Of a DNA stretch of 64,000 bases, positions 8,735 through 18,714 are shown piece after piece. The notes below the pieces were generated by a model, which was not told where the DNA came from, did not search any database, and was given only the letters and a program-made list of their open reading frames with translations. Every line of letters begins with the position of its first letter. Within the stretch, counting starts at the first letter, position 1. Origin of the DNA: Sphingopyxis sp. MSC1_008 (lineage in GTDB: Bacteria > Pseudomonadota > Alphaproteobacteria > Sphingomonadales > Sphingomonadaceae); the NCBI RefSeq assembly GCF_023197165.1, contig NZ_JALPRD010000006.1, positions 186,001-250,000 of the forward strand. Direction: 5' to 3'. A program made the translations under genes and the position numbers.

Positions 8735-9217
8735 ATGCCGAATTCGATCCTTTCGCTTCCTGCCCCGCGCGCGCGCCTCGTCGTGCTCGGCCTCGCCGTC
8801 GCCTTGACCGTTAGTGGTTGCGCGCAGCTCAAGGGCCGGCAGGGCTATGTCGTCGATCCGTTGCTGACCGAGGCGATCACGCCGGGCGTCGACAACCGCG
8901 AATCGGTCGAAAAGACGCTCGGCCGCCCGACCTTCGTCGGCCAGTTCAGCGACAATGAATATTATTATGTGTCGCGCGAAACGCGTCAGCTCGCCTTCGC
9001 CAAGCCGCGTCCGGTCGATCAGCAGGTGCTGCGCGTTCGCTTCGACGCCGCGGGCAACGTCGCCGCGGTCGATCGTACCGGGCTCGAACTGGTGAGCAAG
9101 ATCAGCCCCGAAGGCGACAAGACGCCGACGCTCGGCCGTCATCGCAGCTTCTTCGAAGATATCTTCGGCAATATCGGCGCGGTCGGCGCGCCGGGTGCGG
9201 GTGCTCCGGGACAATAA
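8735..9217 (+). CDS. bamE: Outer membrane assembly lipoprotein BamE
   Basis: 160 residues from the ATG at 8735; the GGAG at 8724-8727 is well spaced for it, and better than the TTG one codon earlier. It has a lipoprotein signal peptide with lipobox VSGC (Cys29). The SmpA/OmlA domain contains GVDNRESVEKTLGRPTFVG and the EYYYVSRE strand. BamE is an accessory of the beta-barrel assembly machine in the outer membrane. It ends with a Gly/Ala/Pro tail. A bidirectional terminator follows. Confidence 0.92.
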   Translation: MPNSILSLPAPRARLVVLGLAVALTVSGCAQLKGRQGYVVDPLLTEAITPGVDNRESVEKTLGRPTFVGQFSDNEYYYVSRETRQLAFAKPRPVDQQVLRVRFDAAGNVAAVDRTGLELVSKISPEGDKTPTLGRHRSFFEDIFGNIGAVGAPGAGAPGQ

Positions 9218-9243
9218 GCCCGAAGACACGGCAACGGACAGGA

Positions 9244-9276
9244 AAGCGGCGGCGCCCCGGGGCACCGCCGCTTTTT
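9244..9276 (+). terminator. bamE: Terminator between convergent bamE and maeB
   Basis: A 13-bp stem with one internal mismatch and a CCGG loop is followed by TTTCTTATT on the plus strand. The mismatch is C-A on the plus strand but G-U on the minus strand, so the stem works in both directions. It ends 2 bp before the maeB stop. It is a Rho-independent terminator for bamE and may also serve maeB. Confidence 0.85.
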
Positions 9277-9277
9277 C

Positions 9278-11545
9278 TTATTGCGCGATCCCACCCGCCG
9301 CGAGCACCGCGAGGGTGACGAGGTCCGACGCGGTCGACGCCATCGTCGCGACCTGCACCGGGTTCTCCATGCCGACGAGCATCGGGCCGATCACCGCGCC
9401 GCCGCCGAGTTCGCGCAGCAGCTTCGCCGACAGGTTCGCCGACTGCAGGCCCGGCATGATCAATACGTTCGCAGGCCCCGACAGACGGCAGAAGGGATAA
9501 TTTTTCATCACCTTCTCGTTGAGCGCGACGTCGGGCGCCATTTCGCCTTCATATTCGAAGCCGGGTTTCCGCTGGTCGAGGATCGCCACCGCCTCGCGGA
9601 TGCTGTCGAGCCAGCTTCCCTCGGGATTGCCGAAGGTCGAGTAGGAGAGGAAGGCAACGCGCGGTTCGTGACCCATGCGCCGCGCGACCTGCGCCGTGCG
9701 CTCGGCGATATCGGCGAGCATCTCGGCGGTCGGGCGTTCGTTCACCGTCGTATCGGACATGAAGATCGTGTGATGCTGATCGACGAGAATGTGGATGCCG
9801 AACGGTGTCTTGCCCTCGGCATGGTCGATCACGCGCCGGATTTCGCGCATCGACTGCGAATAGGTGCGCGTCGTGCCCGTGATCATCGCATCGCCAAGAC
9901 CCATTTTGAGGAGCAGCGAGCCGAAGATGTTGCGGTCGCGATTGACCATGCGTTCGACATCGCGGCGGAGGTATCCGCGGCGCTGCAGCCGTTCGTAAAG
10001 CATGTCGACCATCTGCGGCACATGCGGCGAATTGACGCTGTTGTGGACCTCGAAGCTTTCGGCGTCAGCGACGCCCATCGCGCGGAGCTTGTCGTGCAGC
10101 CCCTCGCGCCCGACGAGCACCGGGATCCCGTAGCCGCCGTCGCGGAACTGGATCGCGGCGCGCAGCACGACTTCTTCTTCGCCTTCGGCAAAGACGACGC
10201 GCTTCGGATTGTTGCGCGCGGCTTCATAGGCGAGCGTGAGGACCGAGGTGGTCGGATTGAGCCGGGCGCGGAGCTGGGTGCGATATTCGTCGAGATTGTC
10301 GATCGGGCGTTGCGCGACACCGCTCTTCATCGCCGCTTCGGCGACCGCCGCCGGCACGATTTCCATCAGCCGCGGATCGAAGGGCGAGGGGATGATATAT
10401 TCGGGACCGAAGCTCGACGCGCGCCCGCCATAGGCCGCGGCGACTTCCTCGGGCACCTGCTGGCGCGCAAGGTCGGCAATAGCGTACGCAGCCGCTATCT
10501 TCATCTCCTCGTTGATCGCGGTCGCATGGACGTCGAGCGCGCCGCGGAAGATGAACGGGAAGCACAGCACATTGTTGACCTGGTTCGGATAGTCCGAGCG
10601 TCCGGTCGCGATGATCGCGTCGGGCCGCGCCGCGCGCGCATCCGGCGGCGAGATTTCCGGATCGGGGTTCGCCATCGCGAAGATGATCGGCGCCGGCGCC
10701 ATGTCCTTCACCATCTCGGGCTTCAACGCGCCCGCGGCCGACAGGCCAAGGAACACGTCGGCGCCGACGAGCGCTTCGGTCAGATTCCGCGCTTCGGTCG
10801 GCACCGCATGCGCCGACTTCCACTGGTCCATGCTTTCGGTGCGGCCCTGATAGATCGTGCCCTTGCGGTCGCACATGATGACATTTTCATGCCGCACGCC
10901 CATCGCCTTGATCAGCGCGGTGCAGGCGATCGCCGCGGCGCCGGCGCCGTTGACGACGACCTTCACCGTCGCAAGATCGCGGCCCGTCAAGTAGCAGGCG
11001 TTGATCAGGCCCGCGGCGGTGATGATCGCGGTGCCATGCTGGTCGTCATGGAACACCGGGATGTTCATGCGTTCTTTGAGCGCCGCCTCGATGATGAAGC
11101 AGTTGGGCGCGGCAATATCTTCCAGGTTGATGCCGCCGAAGCTCGGCGCGAGCAGTTCGACCGCTTCGATGAAGCGCTGGGGATCTTCGGTATCGACCTC
11201 GAGGTCGATCGAATCGACGTCGGCGAAGCGCTTGAACAGCACCGCCTTGCCTTCCATCACCGGCTTCGATGCGAGCGCGCCGAGGTTGCCGAGCCCGAGG
11301 ATCGCGGTGCCGTTCGAGATCACCGCGACCAGATTGCCCTTGATCGTATAATCATAGGCTTTCGCCGGATCCTCGGCGATTGCGAGCACGGGAACCGCAA
11401 CGCCGGGCGAATAGGCAAGGCTGAGGTCGCGCTGCGTCGCCATCGGCTTCGACGCGACGATCTCGATTTTCCCGGGCCGGCCATAGGCGTGGTAAAGCAG
11501 GGCCTCGCGGTCCGAAAACTGTACCTTGCTGCCGCTGTCCATCAT
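9278..11545 (-). CDS. maeB: NADP-dependent malic enzyme fused to phosphotransacetylase-like domain
   Basis: 755 residues, the usual length of the MaeB class. The N-terminal half holds the malic enzyme domains: [10 protein letters not shown] near residue 48, [10 protein letters not shown] near 166, and the NAD(P)-binding [12 protein letters not shown] near 195. The second half (from about residue 430) resembles phosphate acetyltransferase, which in this class is regulatory and senses acetyl-CoA. It converts malate to pyruvate plus CO2 and NADPH. Two adjacent ATGs (11545 and 11542) both fit the AGAGGA upstream. It is divergent from mutS. Confidence 0.97.
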   Translation of the reverse strand: MMDSGSKVQFSDREALLYHAYGRPGKIEIVASKPMATQRDLSLAYSPGVAVPVLAIAEDPAKAYDYTIKGNLVAVISNGTAILGLGNLGALASKPVMEGKAVLFKRFADVDSIDLEVDTEDPQRFIEAVELLAPSFGGINLEDIAAPNCFIIEAALKERMNIPVFHDDQHGTAIITAAGLINACYLTGRDLATVKVVVNGAGAAAIACTALIKAMGVRHENVIMCDRKGTIYQGRTESMDQWKSAHAVPTEARNLTEALVGADVFLGLSAAGALKPEMVKDMAPAPIIFAMANPDPEISPPDARAARPDAIIATGRSDYPNQVNNVLCFPFIFRGALDVHATAINEEMKIAAAYAIADLARQQVPEEVAAAYGGRASSFGPEYIIPSPFDPRLMEIVPAAVAEAAMKSGVAQRPIDNLDEYRTQLRARLNPTTSVLTLAYEAARNNPKRVVFAEGEEEVVLRAAIQFRDGGYGIPVLVGREGLHDKLRAMGVADAESFEVHNSVNSPHVPQMVDMLYERLQRRGYLRRDVERMVNRDRNIFGSLLLKMGLGDAMITGTTRTYSQSMREIRRVIDHAEGKTPFGIHILVDQHHTIFMSDTTVNERPTAEMLADIAERTAQVARRMGHEPRVAFLSYSTFGNPEGSWLDSIREAVAILDQRKPGFEYEGEMAPDVALNEKVMKNYPFCRLSGPANVLIMPGLQSANLSAKLLRELGGGAVIGPMLVGMENPVQVATMASTASDLVTLAVLAAGGIAQ

Positions 11546-11636
11546 TTATCCTCTCAACTGATCCACAAGCTGCGCGCCCGAGCCCATTCCCTAGCGTCGC
11601 CAAGCGGAAATGGAACCCGCGAATCGCGCGCGCGTC

Positions 11637-11665
11637 TTGCCACGGCCCCATATCCATCCCTAAGC
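11637..11665 (+). promoter_or_regulatory. mutS: Candidate mutS promoter
   Basis: TTGCCA at 11637-11642 and CTAAGC at 11660-11665 are separated by 17 bp. Transcription would start within a few bases of the first mutS ATG (11673), so the message would be leaderless or nearly so. The same CTAAGC-type element occurs upstream of rpmI. The motif is read by eye and unproven. Confidence 0.4.
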
Positions 11666-11672
11666 ATGTCGC

Positions 11673-14336
11673 ATGCCTGTCACCGCCCGCTCCGCCGCCA
11701 ATATGAACAACCCCGCGCCCGCGGCGACGCCGATGATGGCGCAATATTGGTCGCTGAAAGACAAGGCGGGCGATTGCCTGCTCTTCTATCGCATGGGCGA
11801 TTTTTTCGAGCTGTTCTTCGACGATGCGAAGGCCGCCGCGTCGACGCTCGACATCGCGCTCACGTCGCGCGGTGAGCATGACGGGCAGCCGGTGGCGATG
11901 TGCGGGGTGCCCGTGCACGCCGCCGAATCCTATCTCGCGCGGCTGATCCGCGCTGGCCACCGCGTGGCGATCGCCGAGCAGATCGAGACGCCCGCCGAGG
12001 CGAAAGCGCGCGGCGGGTCGAAGGCGCTCGTCGCGCGCGACATCGTGCGCTTCGTCACCGCGGGCACGCTGACCGAGGAGAGCCTGCTCGAGGGACGCAG
12101 CGCGAACCGGCTTGCGGCGCTCGCGCAGATCGGCAGCGATGGCGAGGTCGCGATCGCTGCCGCCGATATTTCGACGGGGCGCTTCGAGGTCGTCGCGGTG
12201 CGCAGCGAGCAGGTCGATGCCGAGCTCGCCCGGCTCGCGCCATCCGAATTGCTGCTCAGCGAAAGCGCCGACGAGCTGCCGATCTCGTCGGCACGGCAGA
12301 TCGTGCGGCGACCGTCCGCGGACTTTTCGAGCACGAGCGCGCAGAAACGCCTTGAAACCTTCTTCAGTGTCCAGACGCTCGACGGCTTCGGACAGTTCGG
12401 TCGCGGCGAGATTGCCGCGATGGGCGCGCTCGTCGCCTATCTCGACCATGTCGGCACCGGCGGCCCGACCTTCCTCCAGCCGCCGCTGCGCCACCTCGCA
12501 TCGGGGCGCATGGCGATCGACGCCGCGACGCGCGAGAGCCTCGAGCTCGTCCGCACGATGGCGGGCGCACGCGAAGGCAGCCTGCTCGGTACGATCGACC
12601 GCACCGTTACGGCGGCGGGTGCGCGATTACTCGCTGACGATCTTGCAAGCCCGCTCACCGACAAGGACGCGATCCTTGACCGGCTCGATCTCGTCGATGG
12701 CCTCGCGCGCGATGCTTTGTGGCGCGGCGAGCTGCGCGCGGCGCTGCGCGCGCTCCCCGATGCCGGACGTGCGCTCGGGCGTCTTGTCGCGGGGCGCGGC
12801 GGGCCGCGCGACCTCGCGCAGCTGCGCGATGCGCTCGGCGGCGCACGGCTCTTGCGCGAACGGCTTGCGCGCCGGCCCGACCTGCCGCCTTTGCTCACGC
12901 GGCTGCTTCCGGGGCTCGACGGCCATGGCACGCTCGTCGACGAACTCAGCCGCGCGCTGATCGAAACTCCGCCGGTCGACGCCGGACAGGGCGGCTATGT
13001 CGCCGAAGGCTATGACCATGCGCTCGACGCACTGCGCGAAACCGCGCGCGATGGGCGCAAGGCCATCGCCGGGCTCGAAGCCGACTATCGCGACCGCACC
13101 GGGATCGCGTCGCTCAAGATCCGCCACAATGGCGTGCTCGGCTATCATGTCGAAGTGCCCGCGAAGCATGCTGATGCGCTGATGGCGCCCGAATCGGGCT
13201 TCACGCACCGCCAGACGCTTGCGGGGGTCGTGCGTTTCAATTCTTCGGACCTCCACGAAGCCGCGAGCCGGGTGACGCAGGCGGGCGTCCACGCGATCGC
13301 CGCCGAGGCCGCGCACCTCGAATCGCTGACCGACGCCGCGATCGCGCGGCGTGAGGCGATTGCTGCATCTTGCGACGTGCTCGCGCGCATCGACGTCGCC
13401 GCGGCGCTTGCCGACCATGCGATGAGCCATAATTGGTGCCGCCCCGACCTAGCCGACGAGCCGTGCCTCGACGTCAGCGGCGGGCGGCATCCGGTGGTCG
13501 AGGCGGCACTCGCTAAATCGGGCGAACGCTTTGTCCCCAACGACGTGTCTTTGTCGGAACGCGATCGCCTCTGGCTCGTCACCGGCCCGAACATGGGCGG
13601 TAAATCGACCTTCCTCCGCCAGAACGCGCTGATCGTCGTGCTCGCGCAGGCGGGCGGGTTCGTGCCCGCGGGTGCGGCGAAGCTCGGGCTCGTCGACCGC
13701 TTGTTCAGCCGCGTCGGCGCGAGCGACAATCTCGCGCGCGGGCGCTCGACCTTCATGGTCGAGATGGTCGAAACCGCGGCGATCCTCGCGCAGGCGACCC
13801 CGCAAAGCTTCGTCATTCTCGACGAGGTCGGGCGCGGCACCTCGACCTACGACGGGCTCGCGCTTGCCTGGTCGGTGGTCGAGGCGGTCCACGAGGTGAA
13901 CAAGTGCCGCTGCCTCTTCGCGACGCACTATCACGAACTCACGCGCCTCGCCGAGACGCTGAACGCGCTGTCGCTCCATCATGTCCGCGCGCGCGAATGG
14001 CAGGGCGATCTGGTGCTGCTCCACGAACTCGCCGAGGGCCCCGCCGACCGCAGCTATGGCCTTGCGGTCGCGCGCCTCGCGGGTGTCCCTGCGGGCGTCG
14101 TCAAGCGCGCCGAGGCCGTGCTCGCGAAGCTCGAGGCGGGGCGCGAGAAGACCGGCGGGCTCGCCGCGGGGCTCGACGATCTGCCGCTCTTTGCCGCGAC
14201 GCTCGCCGAAGCCCCCGCCGCGGTGAAGGATGCGCTGCGCGAGGCGCTTGGGGCGATCGATCCCGACGCGCTTGCCCCGCGCGAGGCGCTCGACGCGCTC
14301 TATACGCTCAAGCGGCTGATGGCGGACGAGCGATGA
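11673..14336 (+). CDS. mutS: DNA mismatch repair protein MutS
   Basis: 887 residues. The mismatch-binding F-x-E is in YRMGDFFELFFDDA near residue 40. The ATPase has Walker A GPNMGGKST (about 638-646) and DEVGRGTST near 722. MutS detects mispairs and hands them to MutL. The start is uncertain: ATG at 11673 or the in-frame ATG at 11703, as neither has a clear Shine-Dalgarno sequence. Its stop overlaps the glnD start (ATGA), so the two are coupled. Confidence 0.97.
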   Translation: MPVTARSAANMNNPAPAATPMMAQYWSLKDKAGDCLLFYRMGDFFELFFDDAKAAASTLDIALTSRGEHDGQPVAMCGVPVHAAESYLARLIRAGHRVAIAEQIETPAEAKARGGSKALVARDIVRFVTAGTLTEESLLEGRSANRLAALAQIGSDGEVAIAAADISTGRFEVVAVRSEQVDAELARLAPSELLLSESADELPISSARQIVRRPSADFSSTSAQKRLETFFSVQTLDGFGQFGRGEIAAMGALVAYLDHVGTGGPTFLQPPLRHLASGRMAIDAATRESLELVRTMAGAREGSLLGTIDRTVTAAGARLLADDLASPLTDKDAILDRLDLVDGLARDALWRGELRAALRALPDAGRALGRLVAGRGGPRDLAQLRDALGGARLLRERLARRPDLPPLLTRLLPGLDGHGTLVDELSRALIETPPVDAGQGGYVAEGYDHALDALRETARDGRKAIAGLEADYRDRTGIASLKIRHNGVLGYHVEVPAKHADALMAPESGFTHRQTLAGVVRFNSSDLHEAASRVTQAGVHAIAAEAAHLESLTDAAIARREAIAASCDVLARIDVAAALADHAMSHNWCRPDLADEPCLDVSGGRHPVVEAALAKSGERFVPNDVSLSERDRLWLVTGPNMGGKSTFLRQNALIVVLAQAGGFVPAGAAKLGLVDRLFSRVGASDNLARGRSTFMVEMVETAAILAQATPQSFVILDEVGRGTSTYDGLALAWSVVEAVHEVNKCRCLFATHYHELTRLAETLNALSLHHVRAREWQGDLVLLHELAEGPADRSYGLAVARLAGVPAGVVKRAEAVLAKLEAGREKTGGLAAGLDDLPLFAATLAEAPAAVKDALREALGAIDPDALAPREALDALYTLKRLMADER

Positions 14337-17092
14337 GCGACCTGTTCGACAATCTCGACCAGCGCCGCGCGATCATCGACCGCCGCGCGCTGTCGGGGCG
14401 GCTCGAAGAGATTGCCGGCGAAACGAGCGACACGGGCAAACGCCGCCGCGCGATGGTCGACCTGCTCAAGGGCGCGCTCGAGGATGGCCGCGCCGAGATC
14501 GAGCGCCGGTTGCTCGAACGCCCCTCGTCGGGGCGCGTCGCCGCCAATGCGACGGCGTTCCTGATCGACCAGATCATCCGTCTCAGCCATGATTTCACCA
14601 CCGGCCATCTCTATCCGTCGGCGAACCGCTCGGCGGGCGAGCGCATCACGCTGATCGCGGTCGGCGGCTACGGCCGCGGCGAAATGGCGCCGCACAGCGA
14701 TATCGACATCGGCTTCCTGACCCCGTTCAAGCAGACGAGCTGGACCGAGCAGGTGATCGAGGCGCAGCTCTACACTTTGTGGGACCTCGGGCTGAAGGTC
14801 GGTCATTCGAGCCGCTCGCTCGACGAGATGGTGCGCGCCGCGAAGGAGGACCTCACGATCCGCACCGCGCTGCTCGAAGGGCGCTTCATCTGGGGCGACC
14901 GCGACTTGTACGACCAGGCGTCGGCCCGCTTCGATGCCGAGGTTGTCGCGGGCAACGCGCGGGCGTTTGTCGCCGAAAAACTAGCCGAACGCGACGAGCG
15001 CCACAAAAGGATGGGCGATTCGCGCTATGTCGTCGAACCCAATGTGAAGGAAGGGAAGGGCGGCTTACGCGACCTCCACACGCTTTTCTGGATCGGCAAG
15101 TTCATCCACCGCGTGCGCACCGTTCCCGAACTGGTCAGCGCGGGGCTTCTCTCGGGCCGCGAGCTTCGCCAGTTCGAGCGCGCCGAAAATTTCCTGCTCG
15201 CGGTGCGCTGCCACCTCCACACGCTCGCCGGGCGCGCCGAAGACCGGTTGACCTTCGATTTCCAGCCCGAGATCGCGCGGCGGATGCACTTCGCCGACCG
15301 GCCGGGCAAGAGCGCGGTCGAGCGCTTCATGCAGCTCTATTTCCTCCACGCGAAAAGCGTCGGCGACGTCACCGGCACCTTCCTCGCGCATCTCGACGAC
15401 CAGATGGCGGCGCGCGGGCGGCGCTTCCTGCCGACGATCCGGCGGCGGCCGGGCAAGCTCCATGGCTTCGTGCTCGACCGCGGCCGGCTCGCATTGCCCA
15501 GCGACGATTTCTTTCAGGCGGACCCGGTGCGGTTGATCGAGATTTTCGCGCTCGCCGACAAGCACGGTCTCGAAATCCATCCGCAGGCGATGCGTCAGGC
15601 GCGCCACGATGCGAAGCTGATCGACGCGCGCGGGGTGCGCCGCATCGCGCGCGCGAACGAGCTGTTCCTCGATGTGCTGACGAGCCCGCGCGATCCCGAA
15701 ACGGTGCTGCGCTGGATGAACGAGGCGGGGGTGTTCGGCCGCTTCGTGCCCGACTTCGGCCGCGTCGTCGCACAGATGCAGTTCGACATGTATCATCATT
15801 ATACCGTCGACGAGCATACGATCCGTGCGATCGGCCTCTTGGCGGACATCGAGCAGAACCGGCTCAAGGACGATCATCCGCTGTCGACCGCGATCATGGA
15901 CCAGATCCATTCGCGGCGCGTCGTCTATGTCGCGGTGCTGCTCCACGACATCGCCAAGGGGCGCGGCGGCGACCATAGTGTGCTCGGCGCCGAACTCGCG
16001 CTGCGCGTCTGCCCGCGACTCGGGCTGAACGACGCCGAGACCGAAACCGTCTCATGGCTCGTGCGCTATCATCTCCTCATGTCGGCGACCGCGTTCAAGC
16101 GCGACCTCGCTGACTTCAAAACGATCCTCGATTTCGCACAAATCGTTCAGTCGCCCGAACGCCTGCGCCTGTTGCTCGTGCTTACCGTCGTCGACATCCG
16201 AGCGGTCGGGCCCGGGGTGTGGAACGGCTGGAAACGCCAGCTGCTCACCGAATTATACGACGCTGCGGAGGAAGTGCTGCGCCTCGGCCACAAGCAACGT
16301 GGTCGAGAACAACGTATCGCGAGCAAGAAGGAAGCGGTTGCGGCGCAGTTCGGTTTCGACCGCAAGACCTTCGACAAGGTCGCGAAGCGTCTTCCCGAAA
16401 GCTATTGGATCGCCGAACCGGTCGAGGTCATCGCGGCGAACCTCGTCCACATCCGGCAGGCGGGCGATGCGCCGCTGCATATCGCGGCGGTTCCCGATGA
16501 CGATCGCGGCGCGACGCTGGTGATGGTGCTCGCCGCCGACCATCCGGGCCTCTTCTACCGCATCGCGGGCGGCATCCACCTCGCCGGGGGCAATATCATC
16601 GACGCGCGCATTCACACGACGCGCGACGGGCTCGCGCTCGACAATTTTCTCGTCCAGGATCCGTTGGGGCGCCCATTCGCCGAGGCGGGGCAGATCGGCC
16701 GGCTGACGCGCGCGATCGAGGATGCGCTCGCCAACCGGCATAAATTGCTGCCCAAACTCGAAGCGCGGGCGCTCCCGCGCACGCGCGCCGAGGCATTCCG
16801 CGTCGCGCCAAACGTCTTCGTCGACAACAAGGCGTCGAATCGTTTCACGGTGATCGAGGTCAATGCGCAGGACCGGCCCGCGCTGCTCAACCAACTCGCC
16901 TATGCGCTCTTCCAGTCGAAGGTCACGGTGCATAGCGCACATGTCGCGACCTATGGCGAGCGCGCGGTCGACACCTTCTATGTCACCGATCTGATCGGCG
17001 ACAAGATCGACAGCGCCGCGCGCGTGAAGAGCCTCGAGAAACGCCTGCTCGAAGCGGCGACGAGCCATAGCGAGGACGCCGTCGCGGCCTAA
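14333..17092 (+). CDS. glnD: Bifunctional uridylyltransferase/uridylyl-removing enzyme GlnD
   Basis: 919 residues. The nucleotidyltransferase signature GGYGRGEMAPHSDIDIG is near residues 111-127, the HD domain LLHDIAKGRGGDHS near 538, and two ACT domains lie at about 730-810 and 838-910. GlnD senses glutamine and modifies PII proteins. The open frame runs further upstream, but ATG at 14333 is the true start: it gives the family N-terminus and overlaps the mutS stop. The 3' end overlaps the convergent ogt gene by 4 bp. Confidence 0.97.
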   Translation: MSDLFDNLDQRRAIIDRRALSGRLEEIAGETSDTGKRRRAMVDLLKGALEDGRAEIERRLLERPSSGRVAANATAFLIDQIIRLSHDFTTGHLYPSANRSAGERITLIAVGGYGRGEMAPHSDIDIGFLTPFKQTSWTEQVIEAQLYTLWDLGLKVGHSSRSLDEMVRAAKEDLTIRTALLEGRFIWGDRDLYDQASARFDAEVVAGNARAFVAEKLAERDERHKRMGDSRYVVEPNVKEGKGGLRDLHTLFWIGKFIHRVRTVPELVSAGLLSGRELRQFERAENFLLAVRCHLHTLAGRAEDRLTFDFQPEIARRMHFADRPGKSAVERFMQLYFLHAKSVGDVTGTFLAHLDDQMAARGRRFLPTIRRRPGKLHGFVLDRGRLALPSDDFFQADPVRLIEIFALADKHGLEIHPQAMRQARHDAKLIDARGVRRIARANELFLDVLTSPRDPETVLRWMNEAGVFGRFVPDFGRVVAQMQFDMYHHYTVDEHTIRAIGLLADIEQNRLKDDHPLSTAIMDQIHSRRVVYVAVLLHDIAKGRGGDHSVLGAELALRVCPRLGLNDAETETVSWLVRYHLLMSATAFKRDLADFKTILDFAQIVQSPERLRLLLVLTVVDIRAVGPGVWNGWKRQLLTELYDAAEEVLRLGHKQRGREQRIASKKEAVAAQFGFDRKTFDKVAKRLPESYWIAEPVEVIAANLVHIRQAGDAPLHIAAVPDDDRGATLVMVLAADHPGLFYRIAGGIHLAGGNIIDARIHTTRDGLALDNFLVQDPLGRPFAEAGQIGRLTRAIEDALANRHKLLPKLEARALPRTRAEAFRVAPNVFVDNKASNRFTVIEVNAQDRPALLNQLAYALFQSKVTVHSAHVATYGERAVDTFYVTDLIGDKIDSAARVKSLEKRLLEAATSHSEDAVAA

Positions 17093-17646
17093 AAGTCGAA
17101 CCCCTGCTGAACCGGGGCGACGGCGACGGGCACACCTTCGAGTTCGAGCATCCGCGCCTTGGACGTCGACCCGCCGGGCGCAGAGAAACCGCCGATCTTG
17201 CCGCCCGCGGCCAGGACGCGGTGGCAGGGGACGATCAGCGGGACAGGATTCGTCGCCATCGCCTGTCCGACCGCGCGGGCATGTTCGGGGCCCGCGTCCA
17301 GCGCCCGCGCGACCGCGCCATAGGTGGTCGTTTCGCCCCAGCCGAGCTTGCGTACCAGAGCATAGACCTGTGCGAAGAAGGGCGGCTGCTCGCCCAGATC
17401 GATCGGCGCGTCGAAAAACTCGATCCGCTCGCCTTCGAAATAACGGATCGCGGCGTCGATGACGGCCGCTATTTCGGCCGGGGGCTCGGTACGCACCGCG
17501 CCGGACAGGCGGCGCAAAATGGCGCGTTCGGCTTCGGCCGCGGTCGGCGCGGGCAGGCGAAAACTTACGATGCCGGTGCTCGTCCAGCCGATGGCCGCGA
17601 TGCCGGCGGCGGTTTCGATAAGTTGATAATGGCTATGGCCGGGCAT
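17089..17646 (-). CDS. ogt: Methylated-DNA--protein-cysteine methyltransferase
   Basis: 185 residues. The active-site motif PCHRV has its acceptor Cys at residue 141, preceded by the DNA-binding wing and the GETTTYGAVARALDAGP helix-turn-helix near 104-120. It removes alkyl groups from O6-alkylguanine by suicide transfer. The length and the absence of an AdaA domain fit Ogt rather than Ada. The gene is convergent with glnD. Confidence 0.92.
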   Translation of the reverse strand: MPGHSHYQLIETAAGIAAIGWTSTGIVSFRLPAPTAAEAERAILRRLSGAVRTEPPAEIAAVIDAAIRYFEGERIEFFDAPIDLGEQPPFFAQVYALVRKLGWGETTTYGAVARALDAGPEHARAVGQAMATNPVPLIVPCHRVLAAGGKIGGFSAPGGSTSKARMLELEGVPVAVAPVQQGFDF

Positions 17647-17718
17647 GTCCGTCCCTCATCTTGGGTCCGATATAGGGCAATATTTCGCCAAAACCATATC
17701 GCCGGCGATGCTTGCCCT

Positions 17719-18678
17719 TCAGTCGCTTGCCGGTCCCGCCATGATCGCCGCCGCCGTCAGCAGCCCGCCGTTGAAGCGCTGCGACAGCGCGGCGTCGGGG
17801 ATCGCGTTGAAGGCATGGATCGCGCCGGCATAGCTGCGCAGGTCGACGGGCACCCCAGCCGCGACGAGCCGCCGTGCATAGTCGAGATTTTCGTCGAAGA
17901 AGAGGTCGAGGCTGCCGGTCGCGATATAGGCGGGGGGCAGGTTCGACAGATCCTCGGCCAGACTCGGCGAAAACCAGCCGCGCCGGTCGTCGTCGGCCTT
18001 GTAATCGCCCTGTAGCGCGCGCCAGCCGAAGCGGTTGCTCGCGCGCGTCCAGATGAATTCGCCGGTCGTCGGATTCTTGTACGGACAGGCATCGCCGCCG
18101 GTGCGGTGATCGAGCATCGGATAGGTCAGGAGCTGACCGGCGATTGCCGGGCCGCCAAGATCGCGCGCCATGATCGCGAGCGCCGCGGCAAGCCCGCCGC
18201 CCGCGCTCTCGCCCGCGACGATGATCCGGCCCGCGTCGAAGCCGAGCGCCTCGGCCTGGCCCGCGAGCCAGACCAGCGCCGAATGGCAATCCTGCTGCGG
18301 CGCGGGAAAAGGATGTTCGGGGGCAAGACGATATTCGACCGACACGACCGGCACCCCGGCCGTGGCGGCGAGCAGCGCGGGTCCGGCCTGCATCTGTTCG
18401 ACCGACCCCATCACCATGCCGCCGCCATGGATGTGCAGGATCGCGCCGCCGCCCGCGCGCGTGTCCGCCGGACGGAATAGAAAGACCGGGATGTCGGGTC
18501 CGCCATGGACCGACGGCACGACCAGCCTTTCGGGGACGATCACCGGCGGCGGCAGGATCGAATAGGTCTCCGCCGCCTTGGCGCGAAGCTCGGCGATCGG
18601 CGCCGCTTCGAGATCGACGCGCGGAAACAGGTCGATCAGCGGCGCAATCTCGCGGTCGACGAGGTGGCGGGTGTCCAT
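17719..18678 (-). CDS. Alpha/beta hydrolase of the hormone-sensitive lipase family
   Basis: 319 residues. The oxyanion-hole motif HGGGM is at 84-88 and the nucleophile elbow GESAGG at 156-161 (Ser158). EYRLAPEHPFPA near 115-126 is characteristic of the HSL/esterase family IV. A DGLD-like acid and terminal His region are compatible (FDE near 260; SYAGAIHAFN near 285-294). Substrate unknown, probably a short-chain ester. It follows pheT in the same direction after a 36-bp gap. Confidence 0.88.
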   Translation of the reverse strand: MDTRHLVDREIAPLIDLFPRVDLEAAPIAELRAKAAETYSILPPPVIVPERLVVPSVHGGPDIPVFLFRPADTRAGGGAILHIHGGGMVMGSVEQMQAGPALLAATAGVPVVSVEYRLAPEHPFPAPQQDCHSALVWLAGQAEALGFDAGRIIVAGESAGGGLAAALAIMARDLGGPAIAGQLLTYPMLDHRTGGDACPYKNPTTGEFIWTRASNRFGWRALQGDYKADDDRRGWFSPSLAEDLSNLPPAYIATGSLDLFFDENLDYARRLVAAGVPVDLRSYAGAIHAFNAIPDAALSQRFNGGLLTAAAIMAGPASD

Positions 18679-18714
18679 ATCAAACTCTCCCTTTCTTCCT
18701 CGCCGCCGCGAAGA

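Noticed and set aside
9281-11875. 864-codon open frame on the plus strand opposite maeB
   Set aside because: Shadow of maeB. Composition is dominated by Arg, Asp, His and Ala, with no ribosome-binding site or homology.
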